Assembly (NCBI GenBank): GCA_903870545.1
Contig: CAIQDI010000018.1
Location: forward strand, 1-64,000
From: an uncultured Pseudomonadota bacterium
GTDB taxonomy: Bacteria; Pseudomonadota; Gammaproteobacteria; Methylococcales; Methylomonadaceae
DNA length: 64,000 bases
Reading direction: 5' to 3'
The translations under genes and the position numbers were made by a program. Shown here piece after piece: positions 40,133 to 51,657 of this stretch. The notes beneath the pieces are model-generated. The model did not search any database, was not told where the DNA came from, and saw only the letters and a list, made by a program, of their open reading frames with translations. Position 1 is the first letter of the stretch, and the number at the start of each line of letters is the position of its first letter.

Positions 40133-40660
40133 TTAACAAAGTTTGTCGAGCGTAATGGTGAAATTGGAATTGTCGTCGCTCAAATAAATTTCACCCTCTT
40201 GAATGTTGCATTGCAATTGCATCGAGCGTTTTATCATGGATTCCACGCCTTCCGCGTGAATATGAAACACGCTCAAATTGGTAAATCGTCCTAATTTTGA
40301 TTTTTGCTGCTCCCACCAGACTTTGGCTTTGCGTTCGTTGTAAGTGTAAATAATCACTTTTTTGGCGCGTCCACAGGCTTTGCGAATTCTTTTTTCATCG
40401 GGCTGCCCCAAATCAATCCATAATTCAATGTCGTTGGTCAGCGTTTTTTTCCAAAGTTCTGGTTCGTCGTTGTCGTTCAAGCCTTTGGTAAAGTAAAGTT
40501 CTTCGCTGGCGTTCGCTGCAAATGCGATTAAACGCACCATAAAACGGAAGTCGTTTTCGGATGGATGTTGCGCCACCGTCAAGTCGTGAATTTGGTAATA
40601 ATTTTGGTCGATGTTGGCAATGTTGAGGGAAACTTTATTGATTGTTGAACTAATAGCCAT
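40133..40660 (-). CDS. YaeQ family protein
   Basis: INKVSLNIANIDQNYYQIHDLTVAQHPSEN...WIDLGQPDEKRIRKACGRA..VIIYTY. Confidence 0.88.
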   Translation of the reverse strand: MAISSTINKVSLNIANIDQNYYQIHDLTVAQHPSENDFRFMVRLIAFAANASEELYFTKGLNDNDEPELWKKTLTNDIELWIDLGQPDEKRIRKACGRAKKVIIYTYNERKAKVWWEQQKSKLGRFTNLSVFHIHAEGVESMIKRSMQLQCNIQEGEIYLSDDNSNFTITLDKLC

Positions 40661-40822
40661 GAGTGATTTCGTTCCGTAAGTGAGTGGCAAAGTCTTTTGA
40701 TTACAGGACTTTGACGTATTTAAAAAAAGGGGTTTCGCAAGTTTACGCTAAAATCAATAAACTGCGCGTTATGTTGTATTATCGACGAATTCGGCGACCT
40801 TAGACTTAGGATGTAAAAACCC

Positions 40823-41818
40823 ATGTTCATAAACACAACGTTCAAACCCGCGTGGTGGTTAAGTAATCGCCATTTTCAAACATTGTATCCGCCATTATTT
40901 CGCAAAATCCCCGCGCCACCGTTACGTCGTGAACGATTGATTACGCCAGACAATGATTTTATCGATATTGATTGGTGTGGCGAAGGCGATAAACCGTTAA
41001 TTATTTTATTGCACGGACTGACAGGAAGTTCACAATCTGTTTACATGAAAGGCTTACAGCGTATTTTATTAACACACCACTTTCGCAGCGTGACGTTAAA
41101 TTTTCGCGGTTGCAGCGGCGAATTGAATCATTCTGCGCGGTGTTATCATTCTGGTGAAACGGAAGATATTCACTTTTTGTATCAAACCTTGCGCGAACGT
41201 GAACCGAACACGCCTTTTGCCGCAATTGGCTTTTCATTAGGCGGAAATGTGTTGCTGAAATGGTTGGGCGAACAGGGAAAAGAAGTCGATTTATTCGCGG
41301 CGGTCGCGGTTTCTGTTCCGTTAATTTTAAGCGTTTGTGCCACGAAATTGGATGCGGGACTCTCTAAATTTTACCGCTTTAATTTGCTGCGCGAATTGAA
41401 ACGTTACATTGCCGATAAACAACAGCATTTAGAAAAAATCGGACAGCCACACGAAGCTGATAAACTCAAACAGCTTGGCGATTTGTCGAAAATTACGTCG
41501 TTTTGGCAATACGATGAACGGGTGGTGGCAAAATTGCATGGTTTTAAAAACGCGCAGGATTATTATCAACGTTCAAGTTCGCGCCAATTTCTAAAATCGA
41601 TTACGGTGCCGACGTTGTTAATTCAAGCAAAAGACGATCCTTTTATGACGCAAGCGGTTTTGCCAGAATTGGCGGAATTGCCACCGACCGTGCAACTAGA
41701 AATCACGTCGGCGGGCGGTCACGTCGGATTTGTTGCGGGAAAAAATCCATTTAAACCGGTGTATTGGTTGGAGCAACGCATTCCCGAATTTCTACGCCAG
41801 CAACTCAATAAACATTAA
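40823..41818 (+). CDS. Alpha/beta hydrolase, YheT-like
   Basis: FKPAWWLSNRHFQTLYP, LLHGLTGSSQSVYMKGL, NFRGCSGE, AIGFSLGGNVLLKWLGE. Confidence 0.88.
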   Translation: MFINTTFKPAWWLSNRHFQTLYPPLFRKIPAPPLRRERLITPDNDFIDIDWCGEGDKPLIILLHGLTGSSQSVYMKGLQRILLTHHFRSVTLNFRGCSGELNHSARCYHSGETEDIHFLYQTLREREPNTPFAAIGFSLGGNVLLKWLGEQGKEVDLFAAVAVSVPLILSVCATKLDAGLSKFYRFNLLRELKRYIADKQQHLEKIGQPHEADKLKQLGDLSKITSFWQYDERVVAKLHGFKNAQDYYQRSSSRQFLKSITVPTLLIQAKDDPFMTQAVLPELAELPPTVQLEITSAGGHVGFVAGKNPFKPVYWLEQRIPEFLRQQLNKH

Positions 41819-41858
41819 CCATTTTTCTTAATCGCCACCATTCATTTATAGGTTTTTC

Positions 41859-43133
41859 ATGCAATCCACCACGACTAAAAAGCTCCATCAACATCTTTAT
41901 TTACAGGTTTTAGCCGCCATTATTTTTGGCGTGTTTCTGGGCTATTTTTATCCCGATGTGGCAGTGACGTTAAAGCCATTGGGCGACGGTTTTATCAAAC
42001 TGATTAAAATGATTATTACGCCTATTATTTTCTGCACCGTCGTGACCGGTATTGCGGGAATGCAAGATATGGAAAAAGTCGGGCGCGTTGGCTTGAAAAC
42101 CTTGTTATATTTTGAAGTCGCCAGCACGTTTGCGCTGATTCTCGGTTTGATTGTGGTTCATGTTTTAAAACCCGGTGTCGGCATGAATATCGATGTCAGC
42201 ACCTTAGACACAACCAGCCTCACAACTTACACTGCTACCGCGAGTGCGCCTCACACGATTGCGGATTTTTTGTTGAACATTATTCCGAGCAGCGTGGTCG
42301 ATGCGTTTGCGAAAAACGATATATTGCAGGTGTTATTGATTTCATTATTATTCGGATTTTCATTGGCGGCGATGAAAGAAACGGGCGCGGAAGTGGTTGG
42401 TTTGATTCATAAAATGTCGCAAGTATTATTCGGCATTGTTGAAACGATTATGAAATTCGCCCCGATTGGCGCGTTTGGCGCAATGGCATTTACGATTGGC
42501 AAATACGGCGTTTCCTCTTTGCTGCCGCTGTTAACGTTGATGGGCGGATTTTATTTGACCTGTCTTTTATTTGTCTTTGGCGTGTTGGGATTAGTAGCGC
42601 GGGTGACAGGATTTAGTATTTTCAAATTCGTCATGTATTTGAAAGAAGAGCTATTTATTGTTTTAGGTACGTCGTCATCGGAATCCGCTTTGCCGCGTAT
42701 TATGCTGAAACTGGAAAATTTAGGCTGTTCCAAATCCGTTGTCGGATTAGTGATTCCAACCGGTTATTCGTTTAATTTAGACGGCACGTCGATTTATTTA
42801 ACGATGGCAGCAATTTTTATCGCCCAAGCCACCAATACATCATTGACGTTGACGCAAGAATTGTCGTTGTTGGGCGTTTTATTATTAACGTCAAAAGGCG
42901 CGGCGGGTGTGGCGGGAAGCAGTTTTATTACCTTGGCGGCAACGTTATCGGCGTTTCCAATTATTCCCGTGGCAGGATTGGCGTTAATTTTAGGCATTCA
43001 TCGTTTTATGTCGGAAGCGATGGCGTTGACAAATTTAGTGGGAAACGGCGTGGCGACTGTGGTGGCGGCGAAATGGGAAAAGGAACTCGATGAGCAAAAA
43101 ATGCACGCGGTTCTGAATTCAAAACCGCGTTAA
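41859..43133 (+). CDS. dctA: Dicarboxylate/amino acid:cation symporter (DctA-like)
   Basis: [80 protein letters not shown]. Confidence 0.88.
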   Translation: MQSTTTKKLHQHLYLQVLAAIIFGVFLGYFYPDVAVTLKPLGDGFIKLIKMIITPIIFCTVVTGIAGMQDMEKVGRVGLKTLLYFEVASTFALILGLIVVHVLKPGVGMNIDVSTLDTTSLTTYTATASAPHTIADFLLNIIPSSVVDAFAKNDILQVLLISLLFGFSLAAMKETGAEVVGLIHKMSQVLFGIVETIMKFAPIGAFGAMAFTIGKYGVSSLLPLLTLMGGFYLTCLLFVFGVLGLVARVTGFSIFKFVMYLKEELFIVLGTSSSESALPRIMLKLENLGCSKSVVGLVIPTGYSFNLDGTSIYLTMAAIFIAQATNTSLTLTQELSLLGVLLLTSKGAAGVAGSSFITLAATLSAFPIIPVAGLALILGIHRFMSEAMALTNLVGNGVATVVAAKWEKELDEQKMHAVLNSKPR

Positions 43134-43143
43134 TTTGACAACG

Positions 43144-44232
43144 CTAAAGTCGATAATTTCTTAATGCGGCTTTCAGATTTTCTGGATTTTTAAAGGCTTT
43201 CAGTTCGTTTTTCACTTCTTGAATGGTGAGTTGTATATTTCTAATATCGCTCGCCAGCCCTTTAAATATCTGTTGTGGCGGCAAATTTGAACGTGGCGAC
43301 ATATTTAACTGCGCTCTAAATGGATATTCAATTTCAGTGATTTCTTGCGTCAATTCGTTGAGCTGTTCCTGCAAAATTTTATTGAAATGCTTGAGGCGAT
43401 CTTCGGCAATGGTGTTGAGCTGGGTTTGATTGATTTGTTCAATTTCCAGTTGCAACGCCAATAATTGCAGCAAATCTTTTTTAGCGTACGCCGCGTTGAC
43501 CCGTTGCATGAGTTCCGTTTTGCGTTCACGTTCGGCGGCATCCGGTTCACGATCGGGATGCAATACGCCGACTAATTTACGGAAAACTTCTTGAATCGAT
43601 TTGCTGGCGTTTTTTTCTTCTTCTTTTTGAAGTGCTTCTTTTTCCAACATTTTCGCCGATTTTTTTCGCTTATTTTGTCGTTCTTCCTGATGTTGTTGGC
43701 GTTCTAAATCCGCCTGCATTTTCTGCTCAAACGCTTCGCGCATTTTTTCGGGCGAACTCAAATCGGCATCGTCATCGAATTCCATATCAAACATTTCTTC
43801 CATCATCGATTTCATTGCGTCATCAATCGAAGCACTGGTATTTTCATTTTCGGTGTCAAAATCGGTGTCATTATGCCGATTGTAAATTTCTTTTAATTCA
43901 TCAAAACCTTCATAAATCAACGTGATGGCGATGTCGCTAATGAGATTTTGAAGTTTCGCTTTGTCAGTTTTTTTAAAGGCTTTATCGTGATACGCTTCAT
44001 CCAACAAACGCACTAATTGAACTCGACAATCGTTATAATCATTCGCCAGCGGCTGATATTCCGACATAAAACGCTGTTGATAAGCGGAGCGGGTTTCTTG
44101 CCATTCTTGTAATAGTTTTTTTTGCACCTCAATTTTGTTCATTAAATCGTTAAATTTTTTCTGCGCTTTTGACAGCGTCGCTTTTTCAACTTCATTATGA
44201 ATACGCACGATTTTTTGGTTTGATGTAAGCAT
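43144..44232 (-). CDS. J-domain-like protein, coiled-coil rich
   Basis: C-terminal KSIQEVFRKLVGVLHPDRE..AERERKTELMQRVNAAYAKKDLLQLLAL resembles J domain with HPD; start MLTSNQ directly after the pgaD-like stop. Confidence 0.7.
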   Translation of the reverse strand: MLTSNQKIVRIHNEVEKATLSKAQKKFNDLMNKIEVQKKLLQEWQETRSAYQQRFMSEYQPLANDYNDCRVQLVRLLDEAYHDKAFKKTDKAKLQNLISDIAITLIYEGFDELKEIYNRHNDTDFDTENENTSASIDDAMKSMMEEMFDMEFDDDADLSSPEKMREAFEQKMQADLERQQHQEERQNKRKKSAKMLEKEALQKEEEKNASKSIQEVFRKLVGVLHPDREPDAAERERKTELMQRVNAAYAKKDLLQLLALQLEIEQINQTQLNTIAEDRLKHFNKILQEQLNELTQEITEIEYPFRAQLNMSPRSNLPPQQIFKGLASDIRNIQLTIQEVKNELKAFKNPENLKAALRNYRL

Positions 44233-44233
44233 T

Positions 44234-44680
44234 TTAAGATTCTCCTGAAAATTTAAAATCAACAATTTGTCCGTGTTCATCGAAAAACACCGTGACGTTT
44301 TGTTGTTCTCGACTTTGCACTAATTTTTCTTTTTCGACCTGATAAAATGTCGCCATTTCGTCATCCGTGACCTTTTTTTTCGCGGCGGGCAAAATACGCT
44401 GTCGGCGCAATTTCCGCAGCAAAATCCACGCAATCCACACCACGCCTAAAATAATCAGCGTGCCGAGGTAAATTTCCAGTAATTCCAACAGACTTTTATA
44501 GCCGCCAAACCAGCGCATTTCGTTAATTACGTCGTAATCGCCGCGTAACCAATTGATAACTGTGACAATTGGATAAAGTAAATAGCCCCACATAATCCAA
44601 CAAATCACAGAAACGGCGAAACTACTCAACCGTTTCGACACACTTTGCAATTGTGGAACGTTGATAATGTATTGTTTCAT
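44234..44680 (-). CDS. pgaD: PgaD-like poly-N-acetylglucosamine biosynthesis protein
   Basis: Small two-TM protein overlapping the pgaC stop by 4 bp. Confidence 0.72.
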   Translation of the reverse strand: MKQYIINVPQLQSVSKRLSSFAVSVICWIMWGYLLYPIVTVINWLRGDYDVINEMRWFGGYKSLLELLEIYLGTLIILGVVWIAWILLRKLRRQRILPAAKKKVTDDEMATFYQVEKEKLVQSREQQNVTVFFDEHGQIVDFKFSGES

Positions 44681-45990
44681 TTTTCGCGCAATCCTCTATC
44701 GACAGTGACCCAAACGGCGCGTTGTCCGCGTTTTTTTCTAATTGCCCGAAACGTGCCGACAATGGTCGTGCCGACATTCATCAACCAATACACAATCGGA
44801 TACCACACCATCCAATAATAATATCGACCAACCCCGCCGGTTTGCGATTCATAGCGGGAATCAATCGCTAAACTCACGCCGAATTGCAACAAACACGTCA
44901 CGCTCAACAACATACTTGTCCAACTCGGACTCAAATCATGCAGCGATTCATTCGCCGTCGAGGTCAAAAATTCCAGCGGCACAAACAGCAAATGCAGCAA
45001 AATCAAAAAAGCCCACGTCACGCTAATCAAACATTCACCGTAAAGCAGCCACATTCCGCGCGATGACCAACGAAATAAATCTCGAAAATAGCGTAATAAA
45101 ACTTCGCTCCCGCCTTGCGACCAACGCACGCGCTGTTTCCATAAACCGTTCAACGTTTCTGGCATCAACACCCAGCACAACGCATTCGGTTCAAAACGAA
45201 TTGTCCAACCCGCAAGCTGTAATTTCCAACTGATGTCGATGTCTTCGGTAATCATGTCGTTGCTCCAATAACCGACGTTGTGCAACGCCGATTTACGAAA
45301 CGCGGCAATCACGCCCGACACCGTGAACACTTTGCCGTAAGAACGTTGCGCTCGTTTAATCATGCCGACAATCGCTGAAAATTCACCGACTTGAATGCGT
45401 CCGAGCAAGGTGGAACGGTTGCGAATGCGCGGATTTCCCGTCACCGCGCCCACGTTGGGATTTTCGATAAAATGCCGCACCATCCAACCGACCGCATCGG
45501 GCGACAACAACGCATCGCCGTCAATACACACCAAAATTTCACTTTTCGCCAACAATGCCGCCGTTCGCAAACCCATTGCTTTGCCTTGATTCGTGTGCAA
45601 ATTCACCACGCGCAAATTGTCGTAGTGCGCGGCGAGTTCGTGCAGGATTTCCAGCGTGTTATCTTTGCTGCCGTCATTGATAGCGATAATTTCAAAATTG
45701 GGATAATGTTGTTTTTGTAAAATTCCAATCGTTTCGCGGACATTTTCGCCTTCGTTATAACAAGGCACTAAAATCGAAACGTGTGGCAAATTATCGGTGG
45801 TTGTCAGAGCCAATTTTGGTTTATGCCATTCATAACGCAAACAGAAAATAATTGCGCCAAACATCCAAATGTAAGCCATGAACAGCGGGTAATAATAAAT
45901 AAATTCTTCAATCGATTTATCAATCGGCGACCACCACGCCATAAAATTTTGCCAAAGTGGAATCAATTCCAACGGTACTAAAAAACTCAT
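44677..45990 (-). CDS. pgaC: Poly-beta-1,6-N-acetyl-D-glucosamine synthase (GT2)
   Basis: VSILVPCYNEGENVRETI, INDGSKDNT, DGDALLSPDAV, MITEDIDISWKLQ, QRVRWSQGG. Confidence 0.88.
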   Translation of the reverse strand: MSFLVPLELIPLWQNFMAWWSPIDKSIEEFIYYYPLFMAYIWMFGAIIFCLRYEWHKPKLALTTTDNLPHVSILVPCYNEGENVRETIGILQKQHYPNFEIIAINDGSKDNTLEILHELAAHYDNLRVVNLHTNQGKAMGLRTAALLAKSEILVCIDGDALLSPDAVGWMVRHFIENPNVGAVTGNPRIRNRSTLLGRIQVGEFSAIVGMIKRAQRSYGKVFTVSGVIAAFRKSALHNVGYWSNDMITEDIDISWKLQLAGWTIRFEPNALCWVLMPETLNGLWKQRVRWSQGGSEVLLRYFRDLFRWSSRGMWLLYGECLISVTWAFLILLHLLFVPLEFLTSTANESLHDLSPSWTSMLLSVTCLLQFGVSLAIDSRYESQTGGVGRYYYWMVWYPIVYWLMNVGTTIVGTFRAIRKKRGQRAVWVTVDRGLREK

Positions 45991-46427
45991 TTATTTGCGT
46001 GTGAAAACTTCGTCTATTTTGATCGAAGCAGGTAAGCGTGCCAGCGTTAACCGACCTAATTCACACATTCCTTTCGTTTGCTTACTTAATTTGATGCAGG
46101 ATTTTGGCAAATTTTACCACAAAAGAACCGCCCCTCACGTTTCAGAAAATGGGTTCTATTTCCTCTTTCAAAAAAGTTTAAAATTGTTTTGGCTAAAACG
46201 CGATGTTCAAGTTTTTAGTCTTGCTGTTTCGCATAAAAAATTAACTTGACTGTAAAATGGAGTATTTTAGATTGAGGACGTTAAGTACACGATAACAGAG
46301 GGAAACTGCACTGCCAAGCATGTGTAATTGCCGTTGTCGTTAGGGCGATTTTGCGGTTGCTGCAACAAATAGAATGAATGGTCAACGAACAAATAGACAA
46401 ATAGTGTCGATAAGATTGATGAAACAG

Positions 46428-47234
46428 TTACGGCTTATCCGATTCGAGTTCCGTGAACACTTCAACACTGACGGACATATTTTGGGGTGATAACAAAGGG
46501 CCAAACTGGTTAAAAACCGCGACATCGGTGGCATCGCGTCCATACGCCAGCGCAACACGTCCACCTTTTGGAGACGATTGCGTAGCATCAAACGTGTACC
46601 AACGTCCGCCAACATACGCCTCAAACCACGCATGAAAATCCATCGGTTTTAGTTGGTGCAAATAACCGACGACGATACGGGCTGGAATACATAAGCCGCG
46701 ACAAAGTGCGATACCCAAATGCGCCAAATCACGACACACGCCTTCACGTTCTTGATTGACTTCAACCGCTGAGATTTGAAAATGCAGCGAATCTGGATTG
46801 AAGCGAATGTTTTCCTGAATCCACGACACGATGGCATCAACCTGAGCATAACCGAGTGGTGCGTCGGCAACGATTTCCTGAGCCAGTTCAACTAGTTTAT
46901 CGGATTGACAATAACGACTGGGTAACAAATAAGTCAAAACAGAATCGGGCAGATTTTGCACCTCGTCAAACGATGCGCTAAATTCCACGTCAATGTTTTC
47001 AGTGGTTAACACATCAGCAGACGTGACAATCGAAAATTCGCCCACGGGTGCAATTAAACGCTGACAAAGATTGCCGTAATTATCGGTAAATTCAATCACG
47101 GGAACGCTGGGTTTTATAATGTATGATTCCCGCGCCACCCATTGTTGAAAGCCACTTCGGGCGCGAAGCATCAGAATAAAAGGAGTCGGCGTTTCAACAT
47201 CAAACGTCATGTTACAACCTATTCGTAACCACAT
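46428..47234 (-). CDS. Transglutaminase-like family protein
   Basis: [30 protein letters not shown]...[21 protein letters not shown] (Cys-His-Asp triad). Confidence 0.88.
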   Translation of the reverse strand: MWLRIGCNMTFDVETPTPFILMLRARSGFQQWVARESYIIKPSVPVIEFTDNYGNLCQRLIAPVGEFSIVTSADVLTTENIDVEFSASFDEVQNLPDSVLTYLLPSRYCQSDKLVELAQEIVADAPLGYAQVDAIVSWIQENIRFNPDSLHFQISAVEVNQEREGVCRDLAHLGIALCRGLCIPARIVVGYLHQLKPMDFHAWFEAYVGGRWYTFDATQSSPKGGRVALAYGRDATDVAVFNQFGPLLSPQNMSVSVEVFTELESDKP

Positions 47235-47235
47235 T

Positions 47236-49521
47236 TTATTTCACGTCTAAAACACAAAGTGCCGTCATATTCACAATACGGCGCACCGTCGAAGATTCGG
47301 TCAAAATATGAACCGGTTTGGTACAACCCAATAATATCGGGCCAATTGAAATGCCGTTGCCAGCGGTGACTTTCAATAAATTGTAAGAGATATTGGCGGC
47401 ATCGATATTCGGCAAAACCAGCAAATTCGCGCTTCCTTGCAACGGTGTATTCGGAATGGCTTGTTTTAACATATCAAAATCCAGTGCCACATCGCCGTGC
47501 ATTTCACCGTCAATTTCTAAAGTTGAATCGATTTCCCGAACGATTTTTAACACCGCCCGCATTTTTTTTGCCGATTCACTGTCGCTAATACCAAAATTTG
47601 AATGTGACAATAACGCCACTCGCGGAATTAAACCGAATTGGCGAATGCGCTCAACCGCTAATAGAGTAATCTCTGCGAGTTGCGTGGCAGTGGGATTTTC
47701 GTTGATATGCGTATCAACAATGGCAATTTGGCGTTCGGGCAAAATCAGCAAATTCATCGACGCATAAACGCTAACGTTTTCACGTTTGCCAATCACCGTG
47801 TCAATGTAAGATAAATGGGAATTCGTCGAACCGAATGTGCCGCAAATCATGCCATCCGCATCACCGTTATGAATCATCATCGCGCCAATTAAGGTGTGTT
47901 GCCGCCGCATTTCCATTTTCGCGGATTGCTCGCTGACCCCTTTTCGCATCGCCATTTCTAAATAGGTTTGTGAATAATTTTCGTGATGCTTATTCGTTTC
48001 TGGATTCACCACTTGAAAATCTACACCTGCTTTTAAACGCAAACCAAATTTTTGAATGCTCTGCTGTAAAACCTCTAAACGCCCAATCAAAATCGGATTC
48101 GCAATGCCTTCGTCCACAATAATTTGCAACGCGCGTAAAATCCGTTCATCTTCCCCTTCGGCAAAAACAATCCGTTTTTTGATGGGTTGTACGTCTTTCG
48201 TCACTTGAAAAATCGGACGCATAAACGCGCCACTGTGATATGAAAATTCTTGTAAATGCCTAACGTACGATTCCATATTTTGAATCGGACGGCTGGCAAT
48301 GCCCGAATCTTGAGCTGCTTGGGCAACGGCGGGCGCAATTTTCGTCATTAAACGCGGGTCAAATGGAATCGGAATTAAATAATCTGCGCCAAACGATAAA
48401 TTACTGATGCCATAATTTTTCGCCACCACGTCCGATTGTTCAGCCTGCGCTAAATCGGCAATCGCATGAACCGCCGCGAATTTCATCGCCAAGTTAATCG
48501 TACTCGCGCCACAATCTAACGCGCCTCGAAAAATATACGGAAAACACAGCACGTTATTCACTTGATTTGGATAATCCGAACGTCCCGTGGCAATAATTGC
48601 GTCATCGCGAACGGCTTTAATTTCTTCTGGCATAATTTCAGGCGTTGGATTCGCCAGCGCGAAAATCAACGGACGCGCCGCCATTTTTTTCACCATGTCA
48701 GGTTTCAAAACGCCCGCCGCCGACAAACCTAAAAATATGTCGGCATCAACAATAATTTCCGCCAAGGTTCGCGCATTGGTATCTTGAGCAAAACGGATTT
48801 TGTCTTTGTCCATCAATTCAACGCGACCTTGATAAACCACGCCTTCAATGTCGGTGACAAAAATGTTGTGAATCGGAAAACCCATATCGACGAGTAAATT
48901 CAAACACGCTAACGCCGCCGCGCCTGCGCCTGAAACGACCAATTTGCACTGTTGCAAATCTTTTTTAACAATTTTCAAACCGTTCAATAATGCCGCCGCG
49001 ACAATAATGGCGGTGCCGTGTTGGTCATCATGAAACACGGGGATTTTCATGCGTTCGCTTAATTTACGTTCGATATAAAAACATTCTGGCGATTTAATAT
49101 CTTCTAAATTGATGCCACCAAATGTGGGTTCTAATGCCGCGATAATGTCGCACAATTTGTCGGGATCGGTTTCGGCAATTTCTAAATCGAAAACATCAAT
49201 GCCCGCGAATTTTTTAAATAAAACCGCTTTGCCTTCCATCACAGGTTTGGCGGCGAGTGGCCCAATGTTTCCTAATCCTAAAACCGCCGTTCCGTTGGTA
49301 ATGACCGCCACCAAATTACTTTTTATTGTGTATTTATAAACGTTGTTGGGGTCAGCCACGATTTCATCACACGCCACCGCTACGCCTGGCGAATACGCTA
49401 ACGCTAAATCGCGTTGATTGGATAAATGTTTGCTGGGAATAACGCTGATTTTGCCCGCGATAGGAAATTGATGATATTCCAGCGCGGCTTCACGAAAAGG
49501 TAAATGTTTGTTTGAGGTCAT
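47236..49521 (-). CDS. maeB: NADP-dependent malic enzyme fused to phosphotransacetylase-like domain
   Basis: [58 protein letters not shown]-terminal PTA-like region; 761 aa. Confidence 0.92.
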   Translation of the reverse strand: MTSNKHLPFREAALEYHQFPIAGKISVIPSKHLSNQRDLALAYSPGVAVACDEIVADPNNVYKYTIKSNLVAVITNGTAVLGLGNIGPLAAKPVMEGKAVLFKKFAGIDVFDLEIAETDPDKLCDIIAALEPTFGGINLEDIKSPECFYIERKLSERMKIPVFHDDQHGTAIIVAAALLNGLKIVKKDLQQCKLVVSGAGAAALACLNLLVDMGFPIHNIFVTDIEGVVYQGRVELMDKDKIRFAQDTNARTLAEIIVDADIFLGLSAAGVLKPDMVKKMAARPLIFALANPTPEIMPEEIKAVRDDAIIATGRSDYPNQVNNVLCFPYIFRGALDCGASTINLAMKFAAVHAIADLAQAEQSDVVAKNYGISNLSFGADYLIPIPFDPRLMTKIAPAVAQAAQDSGIASRPIQNMESYVRHLQEFSYHSGAFMRPIFQVTKDVQPIKKRIVFAEGEDERILRALQIIVDEGIANPILIGRLEVLQQSIQKFGLRLKAGVDFQVVNPETNKHHENYSQTYLEMAMRKGVSEQSAKMEMRRQHTLIGAMMIHNGDADGMICGTFGSTNSHLSYIDTVIGKRENVSVYASMNLLILPERQIAIVDTHINENPTATQLAEITLLAVERIRQFGLIPRVALLSHSNFGISDSESAKKMRAVLKIVREIDSTLEIDGEMHGDVALDFDMLKQAIPNTPLQGSANLLVLPNIDAANISYNLLKVTAGNGISIGPILLGCTKPVHILTESSTVRRIVNMTALCVLDVK

Positions 49522-49539
49522 TATTTTTTAGAAAGATTG

Positions 49540-50346
49540 TTAAAGTCGGGCGAGAAGCTCTGCTTTTTTGGTGTTGAACTCGTTTTCAGTCAAAATGGCT
49601 TTGTCTTTTAAAATCGCTAATTTTTCAATCGCGCTAAAAATATCCGTTTCTTGCGAAAATGAAGGAAGCGAATCCGCCACAACTGGCGGCGTGATTTGAG
49701 AATTAGGCGTTTGCGCCGCAACATTATTGATGGAAATAACCGGCAACGATTTAATATCAACCAGTCCATATTGACTGGTGAAAGTCAGCGAAGCGTCGCC
49801 CGATTGTTGCTGAGAAAAACCCCCAATTTGATGGTCTAACGTGTCATAAAGCGTTATATCGCCATTCAATTGAATCGCTAATCGGCGAATGCTGGCAAAG
49901 TACGCATAACGAATGTTATTTTGCGCTCCGGTGCTATTGGGAAATTGCAAACCAATCGATGACCACCAATTTTGCGAATCACCAGGCACAAATAAACTCA
50001 CGGCATCGGTCGAATTAAAATTATTTTGTTCCTGATTGCCTTGGCGTTGCGATTGAAAACTGCCCGTTTGAATCAAATTCGGTTCATTGGCAATTAAATT
50101 CGCTAATTCTTGGCACAAATTCCCAACGCTATTTTTCAGACCGTTGTTAAACATATCGCCCAACATAATCATGCCGCCGCGCATCCATTGACCTGAGCCG
50201 CCAAATTCTGGGTGATTAAATTGCGCCATCGAACCGTTGCCGTTAATCACAGACAGCAACAAACTGAACACCGCGTCCGAGCTAAAATTATAGCGTTGCG
50301 CGAGTTGGTTAATGATTTGTTGCCCTTCGGGAGTGAGTTGTTTCAT
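49540..50346 (-). CDS. SHOCT-domain protein of unknown function
   Basis: C-terminal AIEKLAILKDKAILTENEFNTKKAELLARL. Confidence 0.7.
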   Translation of the reverse strand: MKQLTPEGQQIINQLAQRYNFSSDAVFSLLLSVINGNGSMAQFNHPEFGGSGQWMRGGMIMLGDMFNNGLKNSVGNLCQELANLIANEPNLIQTGSFQSQRQGNQEQNNFNSTDAVSLFVPGDSQNWWSSIGLQFPNSTGAQNNIRYAYFASIRRLAIQLNGDITLYDTLDHQIGGFSQQQSGDASLTFTSQYGLVDIKSLPVISINNVAAQTPNSQITPPVVADSLPSFSQETDIFSAIEKLAILKDKAILTENEFNTKKAELLARL

Positions 50347-50369
50347 AAAAATTCCAATTTGATTAAACG

Positions 50370-51647
50370 CTAAACGTTGCGTTCTGGCACGCCGCAATAA
50401 AGCTGACGCGGTCTGCCGATACGTTGATTCGGGTCAGAAATCATTTCGTCCCATTGAGAAATCCACCCAATTGAACGCGCCATGGCAAAAATTGCCGTGA
50501 ACATATTGGTCGGAATGCCCAACGCGCGTAACAAAATGCCGGAATAAAAATCGATTTTCGGATACATTTCACGACTGACAAAATACGCATCTTCTAAAAC
50601 AATCCGCTCAAATTCCAACGCGGTTTGAAATAACGGATCGTCCAATAAATTGAGTTCGCCCAGTACTTCAAAACACAATTCGCGCATTATTTTGGCGCGT
50701 GGATCGTATTTTTTATAAACCTGATGCCCCACGCCCGACAATTTAAATGAATCGTTTTCATCTTTTACTTTATCGATATAGATTGAAACGTTGGAAGGCG
50801 TGCCAATTTTTTGGAACATATTTAACACCGCTTCATTCGCGCCGCCGTGCGCCGAACCCCATAAACACGCGATTCCTGCGGTGATGCACGCATACGGATT
50901 TGCGCCGCTCGAACCCGCTAAACGCACTGTTGAAGTCGAGGCATTTTGTTCGTGGTCGGCGTGCAGAATTAAAAACTTTTCTAACGCGCGAACTAAAACA
51001 GGATTCGCCACAAACTCTTCACAAGGCGTAGCCAGCAACATTCGCATGAAATTTTCGACGTAACTCAATTTATTTTGCGGCTGCATGAACGGCAAACCGA
51101 CGCTGTATTTGTAACACATTGCCACAATCGTCGGTATTTTTGCAATTAAGCGAATCGCATTTAATTCGCGGTCTTCAGCGCATTGAATGTCTAACGCATC
51201 GTGATAGAACGCCGATAACGCACCAACAACGCCAACCATAACTGCCATTGGGTGAGCATCTCGGCGAAAACCTTTGAAAAAATTGATGAGTTGGTCATGA
51301 ACCAACGTTTGCGTGATGATTTTTTTCTCAAAAGCCAATAACTGTTCTGACGAAGGCAATTCACCATAAAGCAGCACAAAACTCACTTCTAAAAAGCTGC
51401 AATTTTCTACCAATTGTTCAATCGAATAACCGCGATAAAACAACTCTCCCGCTTGATCATCGACAAACGTAATTTTTGACGAGCAACTGGCGGTCGAATT
51501 AAAACCGGGGTCGTAAGCAAACATACCTGTTTGGCTGTACAAATTTTTAATATCTAGCACGTTAGAACCCGTTGTGCCTTCTAAAACGGGAAGTTCACAT
51601 AAAACTTTTGAATTTTCTTGTAACGTGAATACTCGTTTTTCAGTCAT
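50370..51647 (-). CDS. gltA: Citrate synthase
   Basis: YDPGFNSTASCSSKITFVDDQAGELFYRGY, LHADHEQNASTSTVRLAGSSGANPY, GSAHGGANEAVLNM, GVGHQVYKKYDPRAK. Confidence 0.95.
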   Translation of the reverse strand: MTEKRVFTLQENSKVLCELPVLEGTTGSNVLDIKNLYSQTGMFAYDPGFNSTASCSSKITFVDDQAGELFYRGYSIEQLVENCSFLEVSFVLLYGELPSSEQLLAFEKKIITQTLVHDQLINFFKGFRRDAHPMAVMVGVVGALSAFYHDALDIQCAEDRELNAIRLIAKIPTIVAMCYKYSVGLPFMQPQNKLSYVENFMRMLLATPCEEFVANPVLVRALEKFLILHADHEQNASTSTVRLAGSSGANPYACITAGIACLWGSAHGGANEAVLNMFQKIGTPSNVSIYIDKVKDENDSFKLSGVGHQVYKKYDPRAKIMRELCFEVLGELNLLDDPLFQTALEFERIVLEDAYFVSREMYPKIDFYSGILLRALGIPTNMFTAIFAMARSIGWISQWDEMISDPNQRIGRPRQLYCGVPERNV

Positions 51648-51657
51648 AAAATCACAC

